42,806 nt of DNA from an uncultured Eubacteriales bacterium (GTDB lineage Bacteria > Bacillota > Clostridia > Oscillospirales > Acutalibacteraceae). Positions 7,414-14,914 of this stretch are shown here, in pieces. The notes under the pieces are model-generated. The model ran no database searches. It was not told the DNA's origin and saw nothing but the letters and a program-made list of their open reading frames with translations. Position numbers and translations under genes: made by a program. Position 1 is the first letter of the stretch, and the number at the start of each line of letters is the position of its first letter. The stretch is taken from the NCBI GenBank assembly GCA_934462705.1, contig CAKSIH010000009.1:1-42806 (forward strand). The letters are read 5' to 3'.

Positions 7414-7659
7414 GTGGCTAAATTAGTTATCGTTTTATTAATTTTAATAATGATGTATAAAATATTAAGTCATAATAATGTACCCAATGAGCGAGCTCGG
7501 CTCCCTTCAAATATGAAAAGCTCCTATTTTTATATCCCTACTGTGTTAAAGAAAATAAGAGAAACACGCTATACAGTGTGTCTCTCCCTTATGTATATTA
7601 ATTCTTATTTTATTATGGCTAGGTACAATAAAAAAATTTTAAATTTATTTTTTGATTGA
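7414..7659 (+). CDS. Small hydrophobic protein, holin-like/type I toxin candidate
   Basis: The frame is open from ATG 7363, but the best ribosome binding site, GGAAGGGAG (7399-7407), points to GTG 7414. This gives 81 residues beginning VAKLVIVLLILIMMYKIL, a single N-terminal TM helix, followed by a basic tail. The text before the GTG (reading MPAKDGL...PLMEGS in the same frame) resembles the untranslated leader seen before some holin-like toxins, as far as I can recall. A hairpin lies inside the frame at 7559-7584, so the true product may be shorter or this may be a remnant. Type I toxin is one option; a decayed membrane protein is another. Confidence 0.35.
   Translation: MAKLVIVLLILIMMYKILSHNNVPNERARLPSNMKSSYFYIPTVLKKIRETRYTVCLSLMYINSYFIMARYNKKILNLFFD
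7559..7584. terminator. Hairpin inside the small hydrophobic ORF
   Basis: GAGAAACAC (7559-7567) pairs with GTGTGTCTC (7576-7584) with one mismatch and an 8-base loop. Read on the minus strand it is followed by TTATTTTCTTT, so it could end a minus-strand antisense RNA. This would fit a type I toxin-antitoxin arrangement but is unproven. Confidence 0.35.
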
Positions 7660-7685
7660 ACGTTTCTTATTTTTTAAGATGTAAA

Positions 7686-8543
7686 TTAACCACCTTTTAA
7701 AGCACCATCAGTGACTCCGTTTACAAAGTATTTTTGCAAAAATAAGAATATTATTATAATTGGTATAATAGAAACTAAAACTGCTGGAAATATCAATTCC
7801 CACGGATTTCCAAACTGTGAAGACTGCATTTTTGCAAAATAAAGTTCTAGTGTTAAAGTTTTGTTTGGATCATTTCCTAGTATTAAAAATGGCAGCAGGT
7901 AGTCGTTCCATATCCACATTGCATTTAAAATAATTACAGTTATAGTGGTTGGTTTCATCATGGGAAATACAATGTGAAAAAACAGTTGAAATACATTTGC
8001 TCCGTCCATTATGGCAGATTCCTCAATAGATTTCGGAATACTTTTTATAAATCCATGGTATAAAAAAACAGAAAGGCTAAGTCCAAAACCTCCATACATA
8101 ATTATAAGACCTGGAATGTTTTTAAGGTTAAGTTTATCGGCAATGTCAACAAGGGGGTACATGACGGCTTGAAATGGAACCAACATTGAAGCGACAAAGA
8201 ATAAAAAGATCAACGTTGACCACTTAGATTTATATCGGACCATCATCCAAGCGCAAAGTGATGAAACAAGTACAATTAAAGTTACAGAAAGTGCGGTTAT
8301 CAAAAATGTTATAAACAAAGATTTAAGAAAGTGAATTTGTTTTGCGGCGTTAATGATATAGGAAAAATTAAAATCTTGAGGAAGAGAAAGGGGGTCAGCA
8401 TCAATTTCCTGCTGGCTTTTAAATGAATTAACTGCCAAAAATATAAGCGGAAACAAAGTATATATAACTAAAATTATTAATGATATATATTTAAGGGCAG
8501 AAAAAGAGCTCTTTTTTATTTTATAAAAAGAAGGTTTATTCAT
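7686..8543 (-). CDS. Carbohydrate ABC transporter permease, MalG-type
   Basis: This is a 285-residue inner subunit of a CUT1 sugar importer with about six TM helices. The EAA loop that docks the ATPase is visible as EESAIMDGANVFQLFFHIVF (near residues 170-190). The C-terminus ends with the typical LQKYFVNGVTDGALKGG of MalG-family permeases. It overlaps the last base of the MalF-type gene, so the pair is translated together. It is last in a three-gene minus-strand operon (binding protein, MalF-type, MalG-type). No ATPase gene is nearby, so a shared MsmX-like ATPase encoded elsewhere is likely. The sugar cannot be read from the sequence. Confidence 0.92.
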   Translation of the reverse strand: MNKPSFYKIKKSSFSALKYISLIILVIYTLFPLIFLAVNSFKSQQEIDADPLSLPQDFNFSYIINAAKQIHFLKSLFITFLITALSVTLIVLVSSLCAWMMVRYKSKWSTLIFLFFVASMLVPFQAVMYPLVDIADKLNLKNIPGLIIMYGGFGLSLSVFLYHGFIKSIPKSIEESAIMDGANVFQLFFHIVFPMMKPTTITVIILNAMWIWNDYLLPFLILGNDPNKTLTLELYFAKMQSSQFGNPWELIFPAVLVSIIPIIIIFLFLQKYFVNGVTDGALKGG

Positions 8544-9451
8544 TACATTTCCACCTCTTGCTTTTTGGTAATAACAACCTGAATTAATGTAACAATAGCT
8601 ACAATTACAAAAAATATTACAGCTTGAGCTTGAGCCTGGCCGTAGTTGGGGGGAAGAATATCACTAGGGGTTCTAAGTATTTGAAGAGCCAAGAGTCGAG
8701 TGTGGTATGCGCCATTTGTAAGGGCAATGTTTTGATCTAAAAGTTTAAAACAATTTGCCAGGGTTAAGAAAAATACAATAGTAAATGCAGGCATAAGCAT
8801 GGGGACAGTTATTACCCAAAACTGCTTAAATGTACCAGCACCATCAAGCTCTGCAGCTTCATATAAATCTGATGGAATATTATTAATTCCTGTTATATAA
8901 ATTACCATCATATAGCCGGCCATTTGCCAAGTTACCATAATGACCAGTGCAAAAAGTGGTTTAACATCACCTTGGGTCATATTTGTTAAAGCTTCAATAG
9001 GAATAATGCCGTTTGGGCCAAAAAATATCTTTGAAAATATGACTTCAAAAATAAATTGCCACACAAACCCTAGTGCAAGGCCTCCTAGCAGGTTTGGTAT
9101 AAAAAATGCCGATCTAAATAACCCGGTAAATTTTTTTATACTGGTTAAAATTAATGCTAAAATTAACGATACAATGTTTATCACAATAACGGCTATAAGA
9201 GTGAATTTTACAGTATACCAAAATGCGTGAGTAAACTGTGCATTTTTAAAGGCATCAATGTAATTTTGAAATCCAACAATTGCTTGAAATGGGCTTTCAT
9301 AAGGGGTTTTATCTTTTAAAAAGAAGGTTCCTTTCCATCCTGTAAAGGAGTAAAAGATGCCAACTAAAAATGGAACAAAAGTAGTAAATGCGAATAATAT
9401 TATGGCTGGCAATACAAGTGGCCAAAACCATTGTTTATAATATCTTTTCAT
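8543..9451 (-). CDS. Carbohydrate ABC transporter permease, MalF/UgpA-type
   Basis: This 302-residue permease partner in the CUT1 importer has six predicted TM helices, the first near residues 10-30 (WFWPLVLPAIILFAFTTFVP). The EAA loop is YEAAELDGAGTFKQFWVITV (near 215-235). The initial ATG at 9449-9451 is preceded on the minus strand by GAGGTGTATAA. It lies 30 bases after the binding-protein gene and overlaps the MalG-type gene by one base, an operon arrangement conserved in this family. It is of normal length for the UgpA/MsmF group, which lacks the long periplasmic loop of enterobacterial MalF. Confidence 0.92.
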   Translation of the reverse strand: MKRYYKQWFWPLVLPAIILFAFTTFVPFLVGIFYSFTGWKGTFFLKDKTPYESPFQAIVGFQNYIDAFKNAQFTHAFWYTVKFTLIAVIVINIVSLILALILTSIKKFTGLFRSAFFIPNLLGGLALGFVWQFIFEVIFSKIFFGPNGIIPIEALTNMTQGDVKPLFALVIMVTWQMAGYMMVIYITGINNIPSDLYEAAELDGAGTFKQFWVITVPMLMPAFTIVFFLTLANCFKLLDQNIALTNGAYHTRLLALQILRTPSDILPPNYGQAQAQAVIFFVIVAIVTLIQVVITKKQEVEM

Positions 9452-9481
9452 TTATACACCTCAACAATTAAAATTTAACAG

Positions 9482-10969
9482 CTAGTACTGAACTTCATTC
9501 CACTTTACAATAGCAAAGTTTGCAATATCTTCATATGCGCTGCTGTCCCAAATTTCCTTATTCATATAATTTTCAAGCAAATACCTTCCTACAATTTCTT
9601 TAGACCAAGTTTCAGGAATGCCGTGATAAGCAGCAGGTAAAGTTAAATTATTTCTAAAATAATTTAGTATACTATTGCTTATTGAATCTGCTAAAACCAA
9701 ATCATTTGAAGCATTATAAGGTATAAAATTAAAATTATTAATTATACATTGTTTGCCTTTTTCAGATGTGTTTAACCATACTAAAAATTCTTTGGCTAAC
9801 TTTTGCGCGGATTCACTGGCACGCTTATTTATAACAAAATAGTTTGGCACATATACAGGAATTGAAGAATTGAATTTTTCAACAGTCATGTCGTTACGCT
9901 TTATATCGTCTTGAGTTAAAGGTAGTTTTACGGGAAGTAACTCAAGGCTATTTTGCATATCGGGGTTTATTTTTTTTATGTTTGGTATAACCCAGTTTCC
10001 TTGTTTTAAAAACAATGCTTTACCTTCTGCAAATCGGCGGACAGCTTTATTGTAGTCATTTAAGGTGGAGTTTACAAATTCTGGTCCGCGTTTTAACTCA
10101 GAATCATTGCCAGCTGCATGGGAAGTCTTAAAATCAAGCGCTTGTGCGTACTTAATTAAGGCACCTTTCATGGATTGAATCTGATTAGCGCTTGCATTTT
10201 TAGCAGCTGATGGCGAATCATAAATAGCACCGAGAGCAACATTTATCATGTGATCACAATATGTCCAGCGTTCAGCTCCGGCAACTGAAAAGACTCCTGT
10301 AAGGTTTTGTGCTAATCCTGTTTTAGCCTGTAAAAAAGTATATTTAACTTTATTTAAAGTAAAGCTTGCAGCAGATGGATCTTTTATGTATGTATCGACG
10401 GCCAAAACGAATTTTTCAAAGTCCTCATAGCATGCAGTTTTAATATTAGCTAAGAAAGAATCAACGTTATTTTTTCCAATTAAATCAGCAATCATTTGCC
10501 TGTCAACTATGTACCCATATCCTTCAATGCAATAGGGAATTCCATAATTATTTTGTCCATCAGATGAAAGTCTTAAATCTATTGGAATACTATCTGCCAA
10601 TTGTTTAAATTCATCATTGTCATCAATGGAATTAAAGTCAAGAATTGTACCGCTAAGTTCCCATTCTGGAAGTTCACGTAACCCTTGAACAGCAAATATT
10701 GCAGGCTTAGTTGATGAGTTCATTTGAACTCTAAGCGGCTCTAAATGATCGATGCCCGACCCTACTTGCTGAAGACTAATTTTAATGCCCTTTTCGGATT
10801 CAAATTCTCGGCAAAGTTCTTCAAATTGGCTTGATATTTCGCCTTTAGAACTAAAAATATATAAATCTTTATTGGACGATGCGGCATTAGGAGAAGAACA
10901 AGCTGTTAGACCTGTACATATTGAAAATAACAGAAGAGTAAAACAAATTGTTTTAAACGGCAACTTCAT
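9482..10969 (-). CDS. Extracellular sugar-binding lipoprotein (family 1 solute-binding protein)
   Basis: This 495-residue protein has lipoprotein signal MKLPFKTICFTLLLFSICTG followed by LTAC; Cys24 is the lipidation site. The mature protein starts with a Ser/Asn-rich linker and then a two-lobed binding fold: LYIFSSKGEISSQFEELCRE opens domain 1, and the ANPF-like C-terminal part with KEFLVWLNTSEKGKQCI is typical of family 1 binding proteins. It captures a sugar or oligosaccharide outside the membrane and delivers it to the two permeases downstream. Ribosome binding site AGGGGGA precedes the ATG. At 495 residues it is longer than the usual 410-440 for the family. No regulator of the LacI or AraC type is adjacent. 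Confidence 0.9.
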   Translation of the reverse strand: MKLPFKTICFTLLLFSICTGLTACSSPNAASSNKDLYIFSSKGEISSQFEELCREFESEKGIKISLQQVGSGIDHLEPLRVQMNSSTKPAIFAVQGLRELPEWELSGTILDFNSIDDNDEFKQLADSIPIDLRLSSDGQNNYGIPYCIEGYGYIVDRQMIADLIGKNNVDSFLANIKTACYEDFEKFVLAVDTYIKDPSAASFTLNKVKYTFLQAKTGLAQNLTGVFSVAGAERWTYCDHMINVALGAIYDSPSAAKNASANQIQSMKGALIKYAQALDFKTSHAAGNDSELKRGPEFVNSTLNDYNKAVRRFAEGKALFLKQGNWVIPNIKKINPDMQNSLELLPVKLPLTQDDIKRNDMTVEKFNSSIPVYVPNYFVINKRASESAQKLAKEFLVWLNTSEKGKQCIINNFNFIPYNASNDLVLADSISNSILNYFRNNLTLPAAYHGIPETWSKEIVGRYLLENYMNKEIWDSSAYEDIANFAIVKWNEVQY

Positions 10970-10995
10970 AATAGTCCCCCTAAAAATTTAATTTT

Positions 10996-11025
10996 ACAAT
11001 AAAAATTACTTTATTCCACTTTCAA
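10996..11025 (-). promoter_or_regulatory. Possible promoter of the sugar importer operon
   Basis: On the minus strand TTGAAA (11025-11020) and TATTGT (11001-10996) are 18 bases apart, about 25-30 bases before the start of the binding-protein gene. The -10 match is moderate. The rest of 11030-11275 is very AT-rich with no gene on either strand. Confidence 0.4.
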
Positions 11026-11293
11026 ATATATCACAATTTCTTTATATTTCAATATATTAAAATGAATTTTGTAACATAATATATATATTTAGCTTAATTT
11101 TGTTGTTTTTGCCATATTATTATATTTTTTATAAATGTTTGAAAGTTGCATTTATTAATGTCACGTACCTAAGAAAATTAATAGTATGTATTAAAGGATA
11201 TCAAATTTATTTCTTTTTTATGTTTAAAAAATATTTTTTTAGGCAAAAATATTGTTGTAAAATTAAATTCTAAAAATTCGGAGCGTGAAAATC

Positions 11294-11665
11294 GTGACAA
11301 TAAAACGTGGAGATATATTTTACGCAGATTTGAGCCCTGTTATTGGATCTGAACAAGGTGGTGTGAGACCGGTACTTATAGTTCAGAACGACACAGGCAA
11401 CAAGTTTAGTCCAACGGTTATAGCAGCTGCTATAACAAGTCAAAATTCTAAGGCTAACCTGCCTACGCATATAAAGCTAAAGGCGGTAGGGAGTGGGCTT
11501 GCAAAAGATTCTGTAGTTTTATTAGAGCAAATAAGAACTATTGATAAAAAAAGATTAAAGGAAAAGATGGGGACTCTCGACAGTGTATCAATGAGGAGAG
11601 TAGATCAAGCATTATCAATTAGTTTTGGTCTGGTTGCTAGCTTTGTAATAAAGGAAGCTACATAA
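11294..11665 (+). CDS. mazF: MazF/PemK-type endoribonuclease toxin
   Basis: This 123-residue mRNA interferase would cut single-stranded RNA at a short sequence. It has the family's N-terminal core RGDIFYADLSPVIGSEQGG, then RPVLIVQND and PTVIAAAITSQ, with the conserved Arg-Pro and the Thr/Ser of the active site. Start: GTG 11294 fits the CGGAG ribosome binding site at 11279-11283 and the family N-terminus; the in-frame GTG at 11285 is too close to it. In many Firmicutes this gene follows a small MazE-like antitoxin gene, often downstream of alr. Here there is none: the preceding 300 bases are AT-rich without an ORF. It is therefore an orphan toxin, or its antitoxin is encoded elsewhere. Confidence 0.93.
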   Translation: MTIKRGDIFYADLSPVIGSEQGGVRPVLIVQNDTGNKFSPTVIAAAITSQNSKANLPTHIKLKAVGSGLAKDSVVLLEQIRTIDKKRLKEKMGTLDSVSMRRVDQALSISFGLVASFVIKEAT

Positions 11666-11667
11666 GC

Positions 11668-11702
11668 CCAAAAAATAAAAGCTCCGATATAATCGAAGCT
11701 TA
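11668..11702 (-). terminator. Terminator of tRNA-Val
   Basis: On the minus strand AAGCTTCGAT-TAT-ATCGGAGCTT forms a 10-bp stem with one mismatch, followed by TTATTTTTT. It starts a few bases after the tRNA CCA end and lies just behind the convergent mazF gene. Confidence 0.7.
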
Positions 11703-11706
11703 AGAA

Positions 11707-11782
11707 TGGTGGACGTTAACGGACTCGAACCGCTGACCCTTCGCACGTCAAGCGAATGCTCTACCAGCTGAGCTAAACGTCC
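11707..11782 (-). tRNA. tRNA-Val (anticodon GAC)
   Basis: On the minus strand: acceptor GGACGTT with AACGTCC, D-arm AGCTCAGCTGGTAGAGC, anticodon stem TTCGC/GCGAA with loop TTGACGT (anticodon GAC), T-arm GGTTCGAGTCC, and encoded ACCA end. It is a complete 76-base cloverleaf. Confidence 0.97.
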
Positions 11783-11902
11783 AAAAAATTAACTTAAATA
11801 AGTATACAATAGTTTTATTAGAAAATCAAGTATTTTTACTTGATTTTCGTTTTTGTTTGATATTAAAATATTATTTTATGAATATCTTAATAATACATAG
11901 GT

Positions 11903-12166
11903 TTAACTTTCACCTTTTTTTAAATATTTATAGGCACGAGCTAAAATGTAAATGCCTAATATAATGGTTCCTATGTACTCAATAGGAAGCATAAAATTGC
12001 TGCATGGCCATAAGGTCATTACAATAAAATTTATAGTATACCAAAATCCCTTGAAGATGTAGTAAAATGCAAAAGATTGGTAAAGAAAGAAAGATCTAAA
12101 TTTAGGTGTAAAAAGCACGGTAGCAATAGCAAAACACACAAGAGACGAAATAGCCATAATCCACAT
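11903..12166 (-). CDS. Small membrane protein of unknown function
   Basis: This 87-residue protein is almost entirely hydrophobic, with about three TM helices: MAISSLVCFAIATVLF, then YIFKGFWYTINFIVMTLW, then YIGTIILGIYILARAYKYL. It ends in a Lys-rich cytoplasmic tail. The ATG is preceded on the minus strand by AGTGAGG at a good distance. I do not recognise a family. It stands alone between tRNA-Val and a divergent operon, with a cloverleaf-shaped inverted repeat in the shared upstream region. Clean start and ribosome binding site argue that it is real. Confidence 0.65.
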   Translation of the reverse strand: MWIMAISSLVCFAIATVLFTPKFRSFFLYQSFAFYYIFKGFWYTINFIVMTLWPCSNFMLPIEYIGTIILGIYILARAYKYLKKGES

Positions 12167-12255
12167 TGTTATTACCTCACTTATAATGTTATTGTTAAAT
12201 TATATATTTAGAAAAAGGTAAAGTCAATACTAAACTGCTTAATTTAACTGCAGCT

Positions 12256-12349
12256 ATTTTTAAGGGCCGCGAGGCTGCAGGTTTCGCCTGCGAATGGCAA
12301 AGCCATTTCCAGCAACTTTTAGCTGCTGGGCCTCGTGGCCCTTAAAAAT
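12256..12349. repeat. Cloverleaf inverted-repeat element 1
   Basis: The closing stem is 19 bp with one G-T wobble: TTTTTAAGGGCCGCGAGGC (12257-12275) with 12330-12348. Inside are three consecutive hairpins with linkers of 0-2 bases: GCAGG/CCTGC (12277-12291), AATGGC-AAA-GCCATT (12293-12307) and CAGCA/TGCTG (12310-12328). It is GC-rich in an AT-rich intergenic region between divergent genes. There is no T-tract, so it is not a simple terminator. It shares its plan, but not its stem sequences, with 37101-37210 and 38996-39080. Confidence 0.8.
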
Positions 12350-12356
12350 TAAGTGT

Positions 12357-12385
12357 TTGCAAAAAATATCAAAGAATATTATACT
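12357..12385 (+). promoter_or_regulatory. Probable promoter of the IscU-like/ThiXYZ-like operon
   Basis: TTGCAA at 12357-12362, a 17-base spacer and TATACT at 12380-12385, about 30 bases before the start at 12417. It begins just after the cloverleaf element. I found no TPP riboswitch between promoter and gene. Confidence 0.5.
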
Positions 12386-12416
12386 TTAAATTGTATTAAC
12401 AAGGAGGTTGACTTTA

Positions 12417-13109
12417 ATGAATTATTCCAGCGATGTAGAAAAAATGTGTACCATATCAAGATGTCCTAATCATGGTCCGGCGCCAATACCTGAAGAAGGC
12501 AAGTGGGTTAAGCCATATCAAATAAGCGATATAAGTGGGCTATCGCACGGAGTTGGTTGGTGCGCACCACAACAAGGAGCATGTAAACTTACTTTAAATA
12601 TCAAAGAAGGCATAGTTCAGGAAGCATTAGTAGAAACAATTGGTTGTTCTGGAATGACACATTCAGCAGCAATGGCAGCAGAAATTTTACAAGGTAAAAC
12701 CTTACTTGAATGTCTAAATACAGACCTGGTATGTGATGCAATAAATGTTGCAATGAGAGAAATATTTAAGCAACTAGTTTATGGAAGGACTCAAACAGCA
12801 TTTTCAGAGGGAGGGTTACCAATTGGCGCAGGTTTAGAAGACTTAGGCAAAGGTTTGTGTTCTCAAGTAGGAACCATATATGCTACAAACGCAAAAGGTG
12901 TGCGGTATATGGAAATGACAGAGGGATATATACTTTCAATGGGACTGGATGAAAATGATGAGGTTATAGGTTATAAGTTTTTAAGAGTTGGAAAAATGCT
13001 TGAGGACATAAGAAATGGCATTAATCCTAATGAAGCTTATAAAAAGAATATAGGTACATATGGTAGATTCAAAGAAGCAGTGAATTACGTGGATCCAAGA
13101 AAGAATTAA
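12417..13109 (+). CDS. IscU/NifU-like iron-sulfur scaffold family protein
   Basis: This 230-residue protein has an IscU/NifU N-terminal-like fold. ATG 12417 is 9 bases after AAGGAGG (12401-12407); the TTG at 12408 is inside the spacer and rejected. The characteristic stretch is VETIGCSGMTHSAAMAAEIL (about 72-91) with Cys77. Further cysteines at 11, 16, 49 and 56 are possible cluster or metal ligands. It is longer than classical IscU (about 130 residues), with an N-terminal extension and a C-terminal part (GYILSMGLDENDEVIGYKFL) typical of the clostridial variant. It precedes the GGGtGRT gene by 13 bases, a pair seen together in Clostridia. Which cluster it builds, and for which target, is not known to me. 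Confidence 0.85.
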   Translation: MNYSSDVEKMCTISRCPNHGPAPIPEEGKWVKPYQISDISGLSHGVGWCAPQQGACKLTLNIKEGIVQEALVETIGCSGMTHSAAMAAEILQGKTLLECLNTDLVCDAINVAMREIFKQLVYGRTQTAFSEGGLPIGAGLEDLGKGLCSQVGTIYATNAKGVRYMEMTEGYILSMGLDENDEVIGYKFLRVGKMLEDIRNGINPNEAYKKNIGTYGRFKEAVNYVDPRKN

Positions 13110-13122
13110 GGGGTGTGCGATT

Positions 13123-14124
13123 ATGCAAATAGATTTTGAAGGCAAGGAACGAAGAATAAAAAAAATAAATGAGTGCATGAGCAAGTTTGGTATAGGTTCA
13201 CTTGAAGATGCAAGGAAAATTTGCGAAGATAAAAATGTTTTTCCAGAAAGTATTGTAAAAGGAGTTCAGCCAATAGCCTTTGAAAATGCTGTATGGGCAT
13301 ATACATTAGGGTGTGCAATAGCCATAAAACAAGAGGCAAAGAGTGCCTCTGAAGCAGCAGAACTTATAGGAATTGGTCTGGAGGCCTTTTGCATACCAGG
13401 ATCTGTAGCAGAACAAAGGCATGTTGGAATAGCGCATGGGAAGTTGGGCTCAATGTTGTTAAACGAAACAACCAAATGTTTTGCATTTTTAGCAGGGCAT
13501 GAATCATTCGCGGCAGCAGAGGGAGCGATAGGTATAGCCAAGGCAGCAAATAAGGTGAGGAAAAATCCTTTGCGTGTAATTTTAAACGGTCTTGGAAAGG
13601 ATGCTGCATATATAATTTCACGTATAAACGGCTTTACATATGTGAAAACAGAGTATGATTTTTTTAATAATGAGCTTAAAATTGTTGAAGAGAGGGCATT
13701 TTCAAGCGGAGAGAGGGCCTCTGTGAGGTGCTTTGGTGCAAACGATGTCTTGGAGGGCGTTTCAATTTTAAAGCATGAGGGAGTCGACATATCAATAACA
13801 GGAAATTCAACAAATCCTACAAGATTTCAGCATCTGGTTGCAGGTACATATAAAAAGTGGGCTATTGAAAACAATAAAAGATATTTTTCGGTTGCCTCAG
13901 GTGGAGGAACAGGTAGAACCCTTCATCCGGATAACATGGCGGCAGGACCGGCTTCTTATGGCCTTACGGATTCTATGGGAAGAATGCATAGCGATGCGCA
14001 GTTTGCTGGGTCGTCATCAGTGCCGGCGCATGTAGAAATGATGGGTCTTATTGGGATGGGCAACAACCCTATGGTTGGTGCAACTGTTGCATGTGCGGTA
14101 GCGATTTTTTCGGCAAATAGTTAA
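13123..14124 (+). CDS. GGGtGRT protein
   Basis: This 333-residue protein belongs to a family named after the motif seen here, GGGTGRT (residues 260-266, in SVASGGGTGRTLHPDNMA). Other marks are GSVAEQRHVGIAHGKLGSML and the C-terminal GNNPMVGATVACAVAIF. The family has no established biochemical role that I know of; the glycine-rich loop suggests binding of a phosphate-containing ligand. It typically sits next to the IscU-like gene, as here, which implies joint function in cluster assembly or in a pathway using such clusters. It is followed 25 bases later by a ThiX-like permease, so an operon linking these to thiamine-precursor uptake is likely. Confidence 0.9.
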   Translation: MQIDFEGKERRIKKINECMSKFGIGSLEDARKICEDKNVFPESIVKGVQPIAFENAVWAYTLGCAIAIKQEAKSASEAAELIGIGLEAFCIPGSVAEQRHVGIAHGKLGSMLLNETTKCFAFLAGHESFAAAEGAIGIAKAANKVRKNPLRVILNGLGKDAAYIISRINGFTYVKTEYDFFNNELKIVEERAFSSGERASVRCFGANDVLEGVSILKHEGVDISITGNSTNPTRFQHLVAGTYKKWAIENNKRYFSVASGGGTGRTLHPDNMAAGPASYGLTDSMGRMHSDAQFAGSSSVPAHVEMMGLIGMGNNPMVGATVACAVAIFSANS

Positions 14125-14149
14125 AATATGTTAGGATGATCATTTTATA

Positions 14150-14914
14150 TTGAAACATAAATTTATATCGCTAATACCAATAGCTTTTGTAATAATAATT
14201 TGGGCAGTAGTGTCAAATAATAATGTTTTGCCGAGCTACATTTTACCTTCAATTAAAGAAGTTGTTAGTGTATATTACAAAGACGCGAAAATATTATTTG
14301 ATTGTATGTCAACAACGGTAGCAGAGTCGTTTATAGGTTTATTTTTAGGAGCAATTTTGGGGCTTTTATTTGCAATTGCCATGGATTGCTTTAATATTGT
14401 TCGACTTATGTTGTACCCGATTCTTGTTATAACACAGTCAATTCCGGTTGTGGCGCTTGCTCCTTTAGTAATTTTGTTTTTTGGCTATAACATGTTACCT
14501 AAAATATTCCTAACATCTATTTGTTGTTTTTTCCCGGTAACTGTGTCGACATTTAACGGTTTTTATTCGCCAAGCAAACAGTATTTTGATCTTTTTAAAA
14601 CAATGGGTGCAAGTAAGTTCCAGATTTTTAAATTCATAAAGTTACCTTTTGCAGTGCCATATTTTGTTTCTGGACTAAAAATAGCAACAACATATGCAAT
14701 AATAAGCGCTATAATATCAGAATGGGTTGGCGGAGATTCAGGCCTTGGAGTTTACATGATTCGGGCAAAAAATTCATATGCATTTGACAAATTATTTGCA
14801 GTCATTATACTTATTTGCATTGTAAGTATTGCCTTTGTCAAATTAGTTGATGTTATTAATGGCATTTTTTTAAGTAAGTTAAATTTTAATAATTTGGAGA
14901 AAGCTGATGTTTAA
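14150..14914 (+). CDS. ABC permease of a thiamine-precursor (HMP) importer, ThiX-like
   Basis: This 254-residue permease has about six TM helices and belongs to the SsuC/TauC/ThiX family. The N-terminal MKHKFISLIPIAFVIIIWAV and the stretch SNNNVLPSYILPSIKEVV are typical. The EAA-like loop is YFDLFKTMGASKFQIFKFIK (about 143-162), followed by LPFAVPYFVSGLKIATTYA. TTG 14150 is the likely start; AGGATGAT lies about 10 bases before it. It overlaps the next gene by 8 bases. With the ThiY-like binding protein downstream it probably moves the pyrimidine thiamine precursor HMP (or formylaminopyrimidine) into the cell. Confidence 0.85.
   Translation: MKHKFISLIPIAFVIIIWAVVSNNNVLPSYILPSIKEVVSVYYKDAKILFDCMSTTVAESFIGLFLGAILGLLFAIAMDCFNIVRLMLYPILVITQSIPVVALAPLVILFFGYNMLPKIFLTSICCFFPVTVSTFNGFYSPSKQYFDLFKTMGASKFQIFKFIKLPFAVPYFVSGLKIATTYAIISAIISEWVGGDSGLGVYMIRAKNSYAFDKLFAVIILICIVSIAFVKLVDVINGIFLSKLNFNNLEKADV

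Noticed and set aside
11903..12166. Small membrane protein as antitoxin or partner of MazF
   Set aside because: It is on the opposite strand beyond a tRNA gene and is a membrane protein, unlike MazE antitoxins.
12256..12349. Cloverleaf element 1 as a tRNA gene or ordinary terminator
   Set aside because: It has no T-arm or D-arm consensus, no CCA, an outer stem far too long for a tRNA, and no T-tract. Elements 2 and 3 were rejected as tRNA or terminator for the same reasons.
12240..12416. TPP riboswitch before the ThiXYZ-like operon
   Set aside because: No CTGAGA or GATCTGGATAATGCCAGC-like core is present; the structured region is the cloverleaf element instead.
13266..13790. Long minus-strand frame opposite the GGGtGRT gene
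   Set aside because: It has no ribosome binding site, mirrors a conserved gene and has no sensible protein features. Similar frames opposite pdp (38121-38798) and recD2 (39334-39933) were rejected for the same reason.
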